Translations under genes and position numbers: made by a program
Shown here: positions 7,327 through 16,123 of the stretch, one piece after another
How the letters are laid out: every line of letters begins with the position of its first letter
How positions within the stretch are numbered: the stretch's first letter is position 1
Notes under the pieces: generated by a model
Told to the model about the DNA's origin: nothing
The model's database searches: none
What the model saw: only the letters and a program-made list of their open reading frames with translations
Assembly: GCA_963758025.1 (NCBI GenBank)
Contig: CAVWUA010000006.1
Location: 930,001 to 994,000, forward strand
From: CAVWUA01 sp963758025
Lineage (GTDB): Bacteria; Planctomycetota; Planctomycetia; Isosphaerales; Isosphaeraceae
Length of the DNA: 64,000 nucleotides
Direction: 5' to 3'

Positions 7327-9027
7327 GTGCTCCGCGAACTATCCGTCCAGAATCTCGCCTTGATCGAAGATGCCCGGGTCGAACTCCAGGACGGCTATTG
7401 CGCCTGGACGGGAGAGACCGGCGCGGGCAAAAGTCTCCTGTTGACGGCCCTCGGCCTGGTGCTCGGGGGCAAGGCCGCCGCCGACTTGGTCCGCGCCGGC
7501 AAGGATGAGGCGCCGCGCCGCGGCCGTCTTCGACCTGTCCGACCCGGCCCTGCGCCCGACTGCGAGACAATCCTCGGCGGAACGCTCGACGACGAGGACC
7601 CACTCATCGTCACCCGGCGGATCTCCGCTCAAGGTCGCAGCGCCGCGCACGTGAACGGCCTGCCGGTGGCGGTCGCCACGCTGAAGCAGCTTGGCGAGCG
7701 GCTGATCGACGTTCACGGTCAGCACGAGAGCCGCGCCTTGCTCGATCCCGACCGCCAGCGCGCCTTGCTCGACGCCTATGGACGGCTCGACCGGCCGCTG
7801 GCCCGGTACCGCGAGGCCCGCGAGGCTCACGATACCCTGCGCCGACGCCGCAAGGCCCTGCTCGAAGCCGTCGAGCAACGCGCCCGGGAGCGGGCCTTGC
7901 TCGCCTTCGAGCGCGATGAGCTGGCCGCCGCCGATCCCCAGGCGGGGGAGTACGACGAGCTTTGCCGCGAGGCCCATCAGCTCGCCAACGCCGAGAGCCT
8001 CCGCGCGGCTTCGGCCGAAGGATATGACCTGCTCTACGAGGCGGATCACTCCGCGCAGGAGCTGCTCGGCCGTGTCGCTCGGCTGCTGGAGCCGCTGGCC
8101 GCTTCGGTGCCCGAACTGGCCGACGCCGTGGGCGACCTGGAGCGGCTGGCGGACGAATCCCGAGAGATCGCTCGCGCGCTCCGCAAGCTCGGACAGAACT
8201 GGGCGGACAATCCCGAGCGGCTGGAGGAGGTCGAGTCACGCCTGGCTCTCTACCGGCGGCTGTCGAACCGGTTCCGCTGCCCGGCTGACGAGCTACCCGC
8301 TCGCCGCGAGGCCGTCGAGGAGCAGCTTGCGGCCATCGAGCGCGATGATGCCGACCTGGAGGGATTCGACGCTCCCCTGGCCGAGGCCTGGAACGGCTTG
8401 AAATCCGCCGCCGAGGAACTCACCGCCGCGCGTCGGAAGACGTGCAAGGCGTTCGCCAAGGACGTGCAGAAGCGGCTGAAGTCTCTCTCGCTGGGTGAGG
8501 CCCGGTTGACCGTCGAGGTGACGGCCGATCCGCTCGGCGACGATCCGACCGCGACGACACCGCCGGAGCATGGTGCGGACCGGGTCGAGATTGTCTTCGC
8601 GCCGAATCCCGGTGAGGCTCCGCGGCCGTTACGGAAGATCGCCTCCGGTGGCGAACTGTCGCGGATCATGCTGGCGGTCAAGGCGGTTCTGGCCGAGGTG
8701 GACCGCGTGCCGACCCTCGTCTTCGACGAGATTGATACAGGCGTCGGCGGTCGTCTCGGCTCGGCGCTGGGCAAGACGCTGTCCGAGTTGTCGCGGCATC
8801 ACCAGGTTCTCTGCGTCACTCACCTGCCGCAGATGGCGAGCTTCGCCCGGCATCAATGGGTGATCCGCAAACATACGGAGCGGGGCCGCACGCGGACGAC
8901 GATCACCCCGCTGGCCGAGAATGACCGCGTCGAGGAGCTGGCCGCGATGCTCCGGGGCGACTCGGCCGCCGAGACGACCCGGCAGGAGGCGATGGCGATG
9001 CTGGTCGAGGCCCAGGGCGTTCAATGA
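7327..9027 (+). CDS. recN: DNA repair protein RecN, with a local out-of-frame segment
   Basis: SMC-like ATPase of double-strand-break repair, 566 residues. Walker A is GETGAGKS (about residue 34), the ABC signature is ASGGELSRIMLA, Walker B is VFDEIDTGVGG, and DVHGQHESRALLDP is characteristic of RecN. Two coiled-coil arms lie between. Residues 62-77 (PRRGRLRPVRPGPAP) do not fit the family. The +1 frame there reads AAAVFDLSDPALRP, which does, so one extra base near 7511 and one missing base near 7558 cancel out. The start codon is GTG 7327. The stop overlaps the next ATG. Confidence 0.94.
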   Translation: MLRELSVQNLALIEDARVELQDGYCAWTGETGAGKSLLLTALGLVLGGKAAADLVRAGKDEAPRRGRLRPVRPGPAPDCETILGGTLDDEDPLIVTRRISAQGRSAAHVNGLPVAVATLKQLGERLIDVHGQHESRALLDPDRQRALLDAYGRLDRPLARYREAREAHDTLRRRRKALLEAVEQRARERALLAFERDELAAADPQAGEYDELCREAHQLANAESLRAASAEGYDLLYEADHSAQELLGRVARLLEPLAASVPELADAVGDLERLADESREIARALRKLGQNWADNPERLEEVESRLALYRRLSNRFRCPADELPARREAVEEQLAAIERDDADLEGFDAPLAEAWNGLKSAAEELTAARRKTCKAFAKDVQKRLKSLSLGEARLTVEVTADPLGDDPTATTPPEHGADRVEIVFAPNPGEAPRPLRKIASGGELSRIMLAVKAVLAEVDRVPTLVFDEIDTGVGGRLGSALGKTLSELSRHHQVLCVTHLPQMASFARHQWVIRKHTERGRTRTTITPLAENDRVEELAAMLRGDSAAETTRQEAMAMLVEAQGVQ

Positions 9028-10643
9028 CCCCGAAGGCGCGGGCAAGGGCGTTGGCCTGGCTCGAACGGCCCGCCGGATGGATACCGACGCTCCTCGTGGC
9101 TCTCGGAATCCTCGTCGCGGCGGCTTGGCTGATGGCCGACCCCCTGCGCTCGTACCGCCTGACGAGGGACGACTTCCCCTACCTGGCGAAGTCGCTCAAT
9201 GCCGAATCGCTCGCGGCGCACCTGTTCGAGCCGCACAATGCCCACGTCGTGCCGCTGTTCCGCCTGCTCACGTTCGGGCTGATCCGGCTGGCCGGGGACT
9301 TGGAACACATCCCGACCCTCTTGGCTGCCGCGTCGATCGGCGTCCTCGTGCTGGTGATGTTGACCGGTGGACACCTCATCGCTGAGGAAACCGGCCGCCG
9401 CTCAGTCGGGCTGGCGGCGATGATCGGGCTCGGGGTGACCACCGTGATGTGGCCGTCGGCGACGTGGTACGCGGCCGGCCAGACGTTGTGGGCCGCCCTC
9501 GCCGTGCTGGTGATGCTGCTGTTTCTGCAATCCTGGCGACGCGCCGGGGGATCTTGGCGGCTCTTGCTGGCGACCCTGGCCGCGCTGGCGGCGCCGTTGT
9601 TCTGGGGAGGCGGCCTGGTGGCGGGACCGGTCGGCGCGGCGTATCTCTGGGCCGACGACCGCCCACGCTGCCGAAAGGCGGCGGTGGTTCCCCTGGCGCT
9701 GTCGCTGGTGTCGTTGACCCTCATGCTAGGTGTGGCGGGGCGGGCGCTGCTGTCCTCCGGCCGCGACGCCGGGCCGCCGCCGCGCGGCTGGCTCGCGCCG
9801 CTGGTCGGCCTGCTGCATACGGGGCAGGCTGTGGGGGAAGTCCTGGTGCTGAACAACCTCGGGCTCGACGGTGCCACGACTCCCATGCAAGGATTGGCGT
9901 TCTGCGTGGGGCTGGCCTGTCTCTGGGCGTGGTCACGGGGGAATCGGTTCCGGCCGAACCCGCTGGAGGCGGCGGGGCTGATGCTGTTGACGTCGGCCTT
10001 CCTGCTGACGTTCACCTTCCGCAGTGGTTACGGCTACGATAGCCTCCGGGATCTCGGCTGGTATCACGCCGTTCCGCAGGTCGGCGCGGTGCTGTTCGCG
10101 TCGGGATGGTGGGCGGGCCTGCACGAGGCTCCCGCGACCCCCGAGCGCACGCCGAGCCGCCGGGCGTTGGTGATCCTCATCCTGCTGGTCGCCGCGTCGC
10201 TCACGCTCCAGACGCCAAGAGCCACGCGGCTGTTCGTGGCGAGCGTTCCGCCGCTCACGGCATCGGAACGGCAACAGTTCCCCGTACTGTCGTTGCAGCG
10301 GTCGCGGGCCATTTACCTCGCCGCCGAACAGGCCGAACGCCAGCGGAAAGCCCTCGCCCGCCTGGACCGAGCGGAAGCGATCGCGAAGGAACTCGGCCTC
10401 GGTCGGGGGGACATCCGGCGCGTCTTCGGCCGGATCGTGCTGCCCGGCTGGCCGGAGCAGGTTCGCCATCACGATGCCGTTGACTTCCTCGACCTGCCCG
10501 ACGCTGATCAAGGGACCGACCCCGCCCGCGTTCGCCAGGGGCTCCGCCTGCTGTTGACCCCGGAGCCGGAGCCTCGCCCCCCCTGGTTGGCTCCGGGGGA
10601 ACCGTGGCCGCCGGAAGAGACCGGTCGGGAGTCCGCACCATGA
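9024..10643 (+). CDS. Polytopic membrane protein, paralogue A (GT-C-like?)
   Basis: 539 residues with about ten membrane segments and a soluble C-terminal tail from about residue 415. It shares with the next gene a first-loop motif (YRLTRDDFPY), PHNAHVVPLFRLLT, WYAAGQTLWA, RPRCRKAAVVPL and WYHAVPQVGAVLF. An acidic pair just after TM1 recalls GT-C glycosyltransferases, but no specific family is recognised. ATGA overlap with recN suggests translational coupling. Function unknown. Confidence 0.82.
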   Translation: MTPKARARALAWLERPAGWIPTLLVALGILVAAAWLMADPLRSYRLTRDDFPYLAKSLNAESLAAHLFEPHNAHVVPLFRLLTFGLIRLAGDLEHIPTLLAAASIGVLVLVMLTGGHLIAEETGRRSVGLAAMIGLGVTTVMWPSATWYAAGQTLWAALAVLVMLLFLQSWRRAGGSWRLLLATLAALAAPLFWGGGLVAGPVGAAYLWADDRPRCRKAAVVPLALSLVSLTLMLGVAGRALLSSGRDAGPPPRGWLAPLVGLLHTGQAVGEVLVLNNLGLDGATTPMQGLAFCVGLACLWAWSRGNRFRPNPLEAAGLMLLTSAFLLTFTFRSGYGYDSLRDLGWYHAVPQVGAVLFASGWWAGLHEAPATPERTPSRRALVILILLVAASLTLQTPRATRLFVASVPPLTASERQQFPVLSLQRSRAIYLAAEQAERQRKALARLDRAEAIAKELGLGRGDIRRVFGRIVLPGWPEQVRHHDAVDFLDLPDADQGTDPARVRQGLRLLLTPEPEPRPPWLAPGEPWPPEETGRESAP

Positions 10644-12244
10644 GCGGTCCACGGCTCGCCAAACCCATAGGCAGCATCATTACGTTTTTGCTCATTCTAG
10701 TGATCCTGGCGGGGCCACTCTGGCTGTTCGCCGAGCGGCTCACGACCTACCGGCTGCACAGCGACGACTTCGCCTTCGTGGGGGCGTCGCGAACCTTTTC
10801 CCGGGCGATCGAGAACCTGTACCGGCCGCACAACACGCACATCGTCCCGGCCTGGCGGCTGCTGACGTGGGCGGTCGTGTGCGCCTCGGGACGGCTGGCG
10901 AACCTGCAAACCGCGCTGGCGGTTCTGTCGTATACGGCTCTTCTGCTGGCGATGCTCGGCACAGGCTGGCTTGTCGCCCGAGAGACAGGCCACCGCGCCG
11001 TCGGCCTGGCCGCGATGATCGGCATGGGGACGACCTCGCTCCTGACGATCGCCGCGACGTGGTACTCGGCGGGCCAACCGCTCTGGGCGGGGGTGGGATT
11101 GCTGGGGATGCTCCTGGCCCTTCAAGGCTGGCGACGCGCCGGGGGCCTCTGGCGGCTGGTGCTGGCGGGATTCGCGGCGTGGCTGGCGGGCGGGTTCTGG
11201 ACCCTCGGCCACGCGGCGGGGCCGGTCGGCGCGGTCTATCTCTGGACCGACGGCCGCCCGCGCTGCCGGAAGGCGGCGGTCGTGCCGTTGCTCGCCACCG
11301 CGCTGGCGGTTGGCAGCGGATATGCTCTCGGAGCCGGTCAGATCGCCTCGAAGCAGTTCCAGGTTCCCGACCGCCCGACCGAAGGGGCCATCCATCCATG
11401 GATGGGCCTGAAGCACACGATCCAGTCGATCCCCGAGATGTTGGTGTTCGGCAACCTTGGCCTCGCCGTCGAGACCACCTTCCGGCAAGGGCTGGTGCTG
11501 ACGCTCGGGCTGGCGGCGGCCTGGGGCTGGTCGCGGCGAAGGCGCGGACGGGGGAACCCGCTCGAATATGCGGGGATCACCCTGGTTGTCATCTGCTACG
11601 TCGTGGAATGGAGTTTCCGGGGCTGGCTGCCATTTTCGAGCCTCCGGCACGAGGTTCCCTGGTATCACGCCTTGCCGCACCTGGGGGCGGTCCTGTTCGT
11701 CTCGGGCTGGTGGGCAGGAAGGGCGGAGCCGTTGTCGTGGCGGAGGGCGGCTCCCGTCACCCGCGCCGGGGTGTTGGGGGTTTTGCTCTTTCTCATCGGC
11801 ATGCTCATGGCGCACCGGCCGAGGGCCGAGTCCATCTTCATGGCCGGCGTGACGCCGATGTCGGCCGAGGAGGAGGCGGCGTTTCCGACCCGCGATCTCC
11901 AGCACCTCCGCGCCCGCTATCTCGCCGAGGAAATCGCCGCCTGGCAGCGGCGTTTTCTCCTGCGGCTCGACCAGGCCGAGGTTGTCGCCCGTCGCCGGGG
12001 GATCGGCCGGGAAGCGATTTCCCGCACGTTCGGACGGGTCGAGGCCCCCGAGATCCCCGACGCGTACGACGCCGTGCCGATGCTCGACCTTCCCCGCGAA
12101 GGAACCGAGAACGACCCGGCCGTCATCCGCCGGACGCTCGGCCCGTTCTTCAACATGGAGCCGGAACCGACGTTGCCACTGGATGCGCTTCAAAAGACCT
12201 CACGCAAAGCCGCGAAGGCGCCAAGGATCGCCAAGAAGAATTGA
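10640..12244 (+). CDS. Polytopic membrane protein, paralogue B
   Basis: 534 residues, about ten membrane segments and a soluble tail. It repeats the motifs of the preceding gene: YRLHSDDFAFVG, PHNTHIVPAWRLLTW, WYSAGQPLWAG, WRRAGGLWRLVLAG, RPRCRKAAVVPL, WYHALPHLGAVLF. Start ATG 10640 overlaps the preceding TGA (ATGA). The last 16 codons (KTSRKAAKAPRIAKKN) are encoded by the left arm of a dispersed palindromic repeat, so the C-terminus was probably remodelled by that element. Cargo or substrate unknown. Confidence 0.82.
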   Translation: MSGPRLAKPIGSIITFLLILVILAGPLWLFAERLTTYRLHSDDFAFVGASRTFSRAIENLYRPHNTHIVPAWRLLTWAVVCASGRLANLQTALAVLSYTALLLAMLGTGWLVARETGHRAVGLAAMIGMGTTSLLTIAATWYSAGQPLWAGVGLLGMLLALQGWRRAGGLWRLVLAGFAAWLAGGFWTLGHAAGPVGAVYLWTDGRPRCRKAAVVPLLATALAVGSGYALGAGQIASKQFQVPDRPTEGAIHPWMGLKHTIQSIPEMLVFGNLGLAVETTFRQGLVLTLGLAAAWGWSRRRRGRGNPLEYAGITLVVICYVVEWSFRGWLPFSSLRHEVPWYHALPHLGAVLFVSGWWAGRAEPLSWRRAAPVTRAGVLGVLLFLIGMLMAHRPRAESIFMAGVTPMSAEEEAAFPTRDLQHLRARYLAEEIAAWQRRFLLRLDQAEVVARRRGIGREAISRTFGRVEAPEIPDAYDAVPMLDLPREGTENDPAVIRRTLGPFFNMEPEPTLPLDALQKTSRKAAKAPRIAKKN

Positions 12245-12309
12245 GGTCATGATCTCCTGATCCTTCTTTCTCTTCGCGTTCCTTTGCGTCTTCGCGGCTT
12301 TGCGTGAGG
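12198..12309. repeat. Dispersed CGCAAAG-type palindromic repeat, copy 1
   Basis: The 20-bp arm CCTCACGCAAAGCCGCGAAG (12198-12217) recurs inverted at 12290-12309, with imperfect pairing between. The left arm overlaps the end of the membrane-protein gene. Related copies lie near 21.8, 32.1 and 52.3 kb. Confidence 0.8.
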
Positions 12310-12318
12310 CTCTTCGAA

Positions 12319-13212
12319 TCAAATCAACGCGGTGACGCCCCACGCCAGCAGGATGACCATCAGGATACTGACGGTGAACATGCCGATCGTGGCCATGATG
12401 GAAAAGAAGACGCGGCGCGGGGTCCATCCCAGAGACCGGAGCAGCTCGGCCTTCGGGGGCGGGTCCAGGGTGCGCAAAACGAGCATCATCACGGCGGGAA
12501 TCGTGAAGGCCGACAGCACGATCAGGCCCGGCGAGGTGCCCAGGTTCGCCAGCAGGGCGAAGATCAAGGCGAACACCACGATCGAGACCATGATGGCCGC
12601 GATCGGGAACTGCCCGCGCCTCGAATTCGGTGAGGGCAGGGGGGGAAGCGCGAACGGCGTCTCGGGAATCTCCGAGAGCAGCCAGAGCATCAGCCCGTGC
12701 GCGGCGAGGGCGTGGCCGATCTGGCCGTTGACGAGCATCTGAGGGATGCGGCGGGCCGAGATCAGTTCCATGCGGAGTTCTTCCTCCGCGTCGAACTTCG
12801 GCTCGGCCACGGGCTTCGCGTTGGTGATAAGAATGGTGGTGATCCGCGACGAGAGGATCGACGGGTTCGACCAGACCGTGCCGAGCACGCGGGGCGGATC
12901 GCCGGCGTAGCCAGTCTCTTCCAGAAGCTCCCGCGCCCCGGCTTCCAGCGGGTCCTCCCCCTCATCGACCAGCCCGCCCGGCGTCTCCAGGCTATCGTGG
13001 CCGGACCCCGCGCGGAACTGCTCGACCAGGATCACCTTGCGGTCGGGCGTCAGGGCGACGACGTTCACCGCGTCCGCCAGGTGCATGACGTAGTACGCGT
13101 GCGCCTTGCCCGTCGCCCGCGAGCGGAACCGCTCCCGACGGAGGCGGAACAGCCAGTTCTCTTCCAGCGTTTCGGCGGGTTCCCCGTCGGGAACCCAGGA
13201 TGGTGTATTCAT
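12319..13212 (-). CDS. Nudix hydrolase with C-terminal membrane segments
   Basis: 297 residues. The N-terminal domain carries a full Nudix box (GGLVDEGEDPLEAG, then ARELLEETGY) and upstream VVALTPDRKVILVEQFRAG, as in ADP-ribose pyrophosphatases; it hydrolyses a nucleoside-diphosphate derivative with Mg2+. From residue about 200, hydrophobic stretches (FPIAAIMVSIVVFALIFALL, LIVLSAFTIPAVMMLVL and a final one) predict three or four membrane helices, unusual for this family. ATG 13212 is chosen because the Nudix fold begins shortly after it. Confidence 0.88.
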   Translation of the reverse strand: MNTPSWVPDGEPAETLEENWLFRLRRERFRSRATGKAHAYYVMHLADAVNVVALTPDRKVILVEQFRAGSGHDSLETPGGLVDEGEDPLEAGARELLEETGYAGDPPRVLGTVWSNPSILSSRITTILITNAKPVAEPKFDAEEELRMELISARRIPQMLVNGQIGHALAAHGLMLWLLSEIPETPFALPPLPSPNSRRGQFPIAAIMVSIVVFALIFALLANLGTSPGLIVLSAFTIPAVMMLVLRTLDPPPKAELLRSLGWTPRRVFFSIMATIGMFTVSILMVILLAWGVTALI

Positions 13213-13242
13213 TATTCATGCTTGTTATTGTGAAAAACCCTC

Positions 13243-13580
13243 GTTTCCACGCTCCGCTCTGCGTGGGAACGTTCATCCCCGACGCTCCGCGTCGAAACGA
13301 CGGACGCGGGGAACGATCGAGAAATGACTTCCTCCCTTCCCCCCTTGCCAAAAGGGGGGATTGAGGGGGTCCTCCCTCCTGGACCGCCCTGGCGACCACC
13401 TCAAGCACCCCGCACCGGTCGCCTGGCGCACGCGGCGGTGCTCGTGTGCGCGGTCCCGGGACCCCCTCCGGCTCCCCCTTCTAAAGGGGGAGAGCAAGAG
13501 GGGAAGCCGACCCGATGTCGTGGAAGTTGTTTCTCGATCGTTCCGAGCGTCAGAACGAGGAAAGGGCCACGCGGAGCGTC
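13243..13580. repeat. Large imperfect inverted repeat (MITE-like) with an outer small hairpin
   Basis: A small hairpin, CGTTTCCACGC/GCGTGGGAACG, occupies about 13243-13273. From 13282, GACGCTCCGCGT pairs with ACGCGGAGCGTC at 13569-13580. GGAACGATCGAGAAA (about 13311) is inverted near 13530-13545. Inner G-runs (CCCCCTTGCC...AGGGGGT against ACCCCCT...GGGGG) pair with one another. The whole 300 bp could fold into one long imperfect stem. It fills the gap between two minus-strand genes; no ORF in it is credible. Confidence 0.65.
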
Positions 13581-13617
13581 GAGGTGTGCCATCGCGGAAT
13601 CGCCCATCAATCCCCTC

Positions 13618-14475
13618 TCAGGCCAGCAGGATCTCATCCACCAGCCGCGCGACGCCATCATTATCGTGGTCGCCCGTGACGTGATCGGCGACGGCCAGAA
13701 CCGGCGCGGGGGCATGGCCCATCGCGACGCCCAGACCGGCCCCCTGGATCATCGGGACGTCATTCATATCATCCCCCACGGCGCAGATTTCCGCGGGATG
13801 CACGCCCCACATCTCGGCCAGGTGCAGCACGGCGGCCCACTTGCTGGCCGACGGGTGGAGCACCTCGCACATGGTCCCCTGGTAGCGCGGGCTTTTCTGC
13901 ACGAAGGTCCGGATGCGCTCGGGAAGGGCGGCCAAAAGGATCGCCTCGAACGCCAGCATCGCCTCGCGGTCGCCGACGGCGCAGAGGTGGAAGTGTCGGA
14001 CCGTCTCGATCCGCTCCATCCAGCCGGGGTCGATCTCGGCGTGCGGCCGGTTCAGGTCCACGTATTCATCGAAGAACGCCCGGCCGGTCGGGTGCGCGGC
14101 GATGAGGAAGTCGAACTCGCGGGGGTCGCGGTCGCCGAACGAGACGACCGGCTGGTCTTCTCGGAGGAACAGTCCGAGCACCTCCCGCAACAGGGGCGCG
14201 TCAAAATCCGCCCGCCAGAGGGTGCGATGTTCGGCGGGGTCCTTGACGAGCGCCCCGGAGTTGCACACGAGCGGGGCATCCAGCCCGAGCTGCGTGGCGA
14301 TCGGCAGGGCGCGCCGGTAACGCCGACCAGTGCACAACACCGGGCGAATCCCCGCTCTCGCCGCGCGGGCGATGGCGGCGGCCGTCGAGGGCCGCAGCAC
14401 GCTCTCGCGGTCCAGCAAGGTGCCGTCCACGTCCAGGGCGAGGATGCGATAGCGCGGATGGGAACCGATCGACAA
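13618..14475 (-). CDS. HAD-superfamily phosphatase, Cof type
   Basis: 285 residues. HAD motif I is LALDVDGTLLDR (both catalytic Asp), motif II is VLCTGRR, the Lys of motif III is SASKWAAVLHL, and motif IV is AVGDDMNDVPMI. The C2-type cap between motifs II and III is typical of Cof-like sugar-phosphate or FMN phosphatases. Cytoplasmic. Substrate not predictable. No operon partner: repeats lie on both sides. Confidence 0.92.
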   Translation of the reverse strand: MSIGSHPRYRILALDVDGTLLDRESVLRPSTAAAIARAARAGIRPVLCTGRRYRRALPIATQLGLDAPLVCNSGALVKDPAEHRTLWRADFDAPLLREVLGLFLREDQPVVSFGDRDPREFDFLIAAHPTGRAFFDEYVDLNRPHAEIDPGWMERIETVRHFHLCAVGDREAMLAFEAILLAALPERIRTFVQKSPRYQGTMCEVLHPSASKWAAVLHLAEMWGVHPAEICAVGDDMNDVPMIQGAGLGVAMGHAPAPVLAVADHVTGDHDNDGVARLVDEILLA

Positions 14476-14878
14476 CGAATCACCTCCGGCAGTCGTGGGC
14501 GGGACGAATGATCTCCCATCGTACTCCAGGAAAGAAAAGATTTCACCGCGAAGAGAACGGCAAGAAGACAGAGAAAGAAGGAGAGGGGGAAATCATCCTG
14601 AAGATTGGGGAAGCCCTCGGGAGAGCGCCCCTGAGATCGGACCAACAGGGGGCCGCCATCAGGGGCTGGCGCCTGTCTCAGCCCGACGACGATAAGTGGA
14701 CGGAATTCCTGCTCCTGGGGCTGCGAACCGTGCGTAATTGAGAACGGATTACGCAGCCTCTGCGTCTTCTCGCACATGCCGATGCATCGAGTTCCCTCGG
14801 AAGAAGCTCATTTCACCGTGAAAAGTGGTTGGGCGGCTCGAAGGCCGGCCGCCGTTGGGACGGCTGCGGCTTTGCAAG
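14476..14878. other. Intergenic region without a supported gene
   Basis: The first 400 bp of an 800-bp gap. Purine-rich stretches and degraded copies of the dispersed repeat wording (TTTCACCGCGAAGAGAACGG near 14536, TTTCACCGTG near 14811) are visible. Short ORFs here have atypical composition and no ribosome site. Confidence 0.6.
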
Positions 14879-15051
14879 CGGATGACGCACCCATGAACGG
14901 GGCGGGAGGCTGAGAAAAAGGAAATGATCTTCGGCAAAAACCGGGCGGGAAAAGTTTGGTATTTTGATTGCCTTTGAGGACATCAATCGTTCTACTGCGT
15001 GAGTTGAACCGTCACGCTCATGAGCGGCGTGACGGGAACTGGTCAAGGTGG
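14879..15051 (+). repeat. Leader repeat, copy 1 (promoter region plus first RNA hairpin)
   Basis: Matches 15950-16123 with the highest identity over the first 90 bp, including AAAAGTTTGGTATTTTGATTG. An extended -10-like TGG-TATTTT is at 14957-14965 in this copy and 16029-16037 in the other. It lies upstream of the secreted-protein gene at 15278. Confidence 0.75.
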
Positions 15052-15167
15052 CCCCGCCCTGCGACTCGTCGCGGTGTGGGGTTTTTGTTTCTCGGCCCGC
15101 TCCAGAGGGGCGTGCCGAGACGGGTCAAGGTGGCCCCGTCCGGGCGGTAACCCCCGCCTCGACGGGG
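15002..15167 (+). ncRNA. Candidate structured leader RNA, tandem two-hairpin elements
   Basis: Element 1: hairpin AGTT/AACT with inner CCGTCACGC/GCGTGACGG (15002-15040), linker GGTCAAGGTGG (15041-15051), second hairpin CCCC/GGGG with inner GCGA/TCGC (15052-15081), then TTTTT. Element 2: hairpin CTCGGC/GCCGAG (15091-15119), the same linker (15123-15133), hairpin CCCCGTC/GACGGGG (15134-15167). The gene starts at 15278. Known riboswitch classes were considered and none recognised. Confidence 0.5.
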
Positions 15168-15277
15168 CCATCGTCTTTCTCGGGATTCGGCCGTGTCTGG
15201 CCGACGGGTCGAGGTCCCCGACGCCGAAGACCTCGTGGGCGATGCCCCCCACTCCCAACGGGCAAGGAGGAAGTCCC

Positions 15278-15781
15278 ATGTATCGTTTCAATCAGTTCAG
15301 CATCATCCTGACAGCCGCCGCCCTCGCATGCTGGCCCGCCACGGTGCGGGCCGACCACAACGTGCCGTACCGGGATTCCGTTGAGGGGATCGGCGTATTG
15401 GACCCGAGCGGCTTTCCGCTGGTCGACGTGTTTATCGAAGGTACAGGTTATGGCACCCACTTCGGTCGATTCCATGGCGAAGGGCACCATATCCTGGACT
15501 TCACGGACGGGAGCGTCGTGGGCAAAGGCCTCTTCACGACCCCGGACGGCTCAACCATCGTCGTCAAGTATTCCGGCTGGTTCACGCTGGACCCGGAATT
15601 CCTGTTATTCCTTGATATCGAGTTCACGAACGGGACCGGCCGACTGGCGGGGGTGACGGGCAGTGCTGATGACACAATCGTCTATGTGACGCCGGTGACG
15701 GACCCGACCCTGCCCTACAATGTCACCTTCACCTACACCTCGCATGGCTCCCTGACGTTCCCTGACAACCGGCGTCGGTAA
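15278..15781 (+). CDS. Exported hypothetical protein
   Basis: 167 residues with a signal peptide (FSIILTAAALACWPATVRA, cleavage before DHN). The mature part looks all-beta: alternating hydrophobic strands with Gly/Asp turns (FTDGSVVGKGLFTTPDGS, GWFTLDPEF, FTNGTGRLAGVTGSADD). No Cys, no catalytic motif, no sorting signal. GGCAAGGAGG precedes ATG 15278. The gene lies behind the tandem hairpin leader, so expression may be controlled at RNA level. Confidence 0.75.
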   Translation: MYRFNQFSIILTAAALACWPATVRADHNVPYRDSVEGIGVLDPSGFPLVDVFIEGTGYGTHFGRFHGEGHHILDFTDGSVVGKGLFTTPDGSTIVVKYSGWFTLDPEFLLFLDIEFTNGTGRLAGVTGSADDTIVYVTPVTDPTLPYNVTFTYTSHGSLTFPDNRRR

Positions 15782-15810
15782 TAACAGCGGCAGGATGGCA
15801 TTGGCGACGG

Positions 15811-15889
15811 GTGGCTGGGATCCGTCCTCGGAACCTAGCCATCCCGGCCCGGAGAGCAGAACTTGAGTCCGAGGACGGATCCCAGCCAC
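15811..15889 (+). terminator. 22-bp perfect stem, terminator-like or palindromic element
   Basis: GTGGCTGGGATCCGTCCTCG continuing to 15832 is inverted perfectly at 15868-15889, with a 35-nt loop and a short TTTA after the 3' arm. It follows the secreted-protein gene by 30 bp. The stem is longer than a typical terminator, so it may be a palindromic repeat doing that job. Confidence 0.55.
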
Positions 15890-15949
15890 TTTATCAATCT
15901 GAATATAGATATTATTTTGCGTCCAGGGCGTCAGCCTGCGTCATCTGGG

Positions 15950-16123
15950 GCGGATGACGCACTCGTGAACGGGGCGGTAGGCCGAGGGAAAGGGAATGAT
16001 CTTCGGCAAAAACCGGGCGGGAAAAGTTTGGTATTTTGATTGTATTTGAGTGAATTAATAATTTCAATGTGTGGGTTCAGCCGTCACGCTTATGAGCGGA
16101 CTGATGGGAGCCGGTCAAGGTGG
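15950..16123 (+). repeat. Leader repeat, copy 2
   Basis: Second copy of the 14879-15051 unit. The first 90 bp are nearly identical; further down the hairpin sequences differ but keep their pairing. Confidence 0.75.

Noticed and set aside
15002..15167. Identification of the two-hairpin leader as a glycine, c-di-GMP or SAM riboswitch
   Set aside because: The core sequences of those classes are absent; the linker GGTCAAGGTGG did not match a class I know, so it is listed as unassigned.
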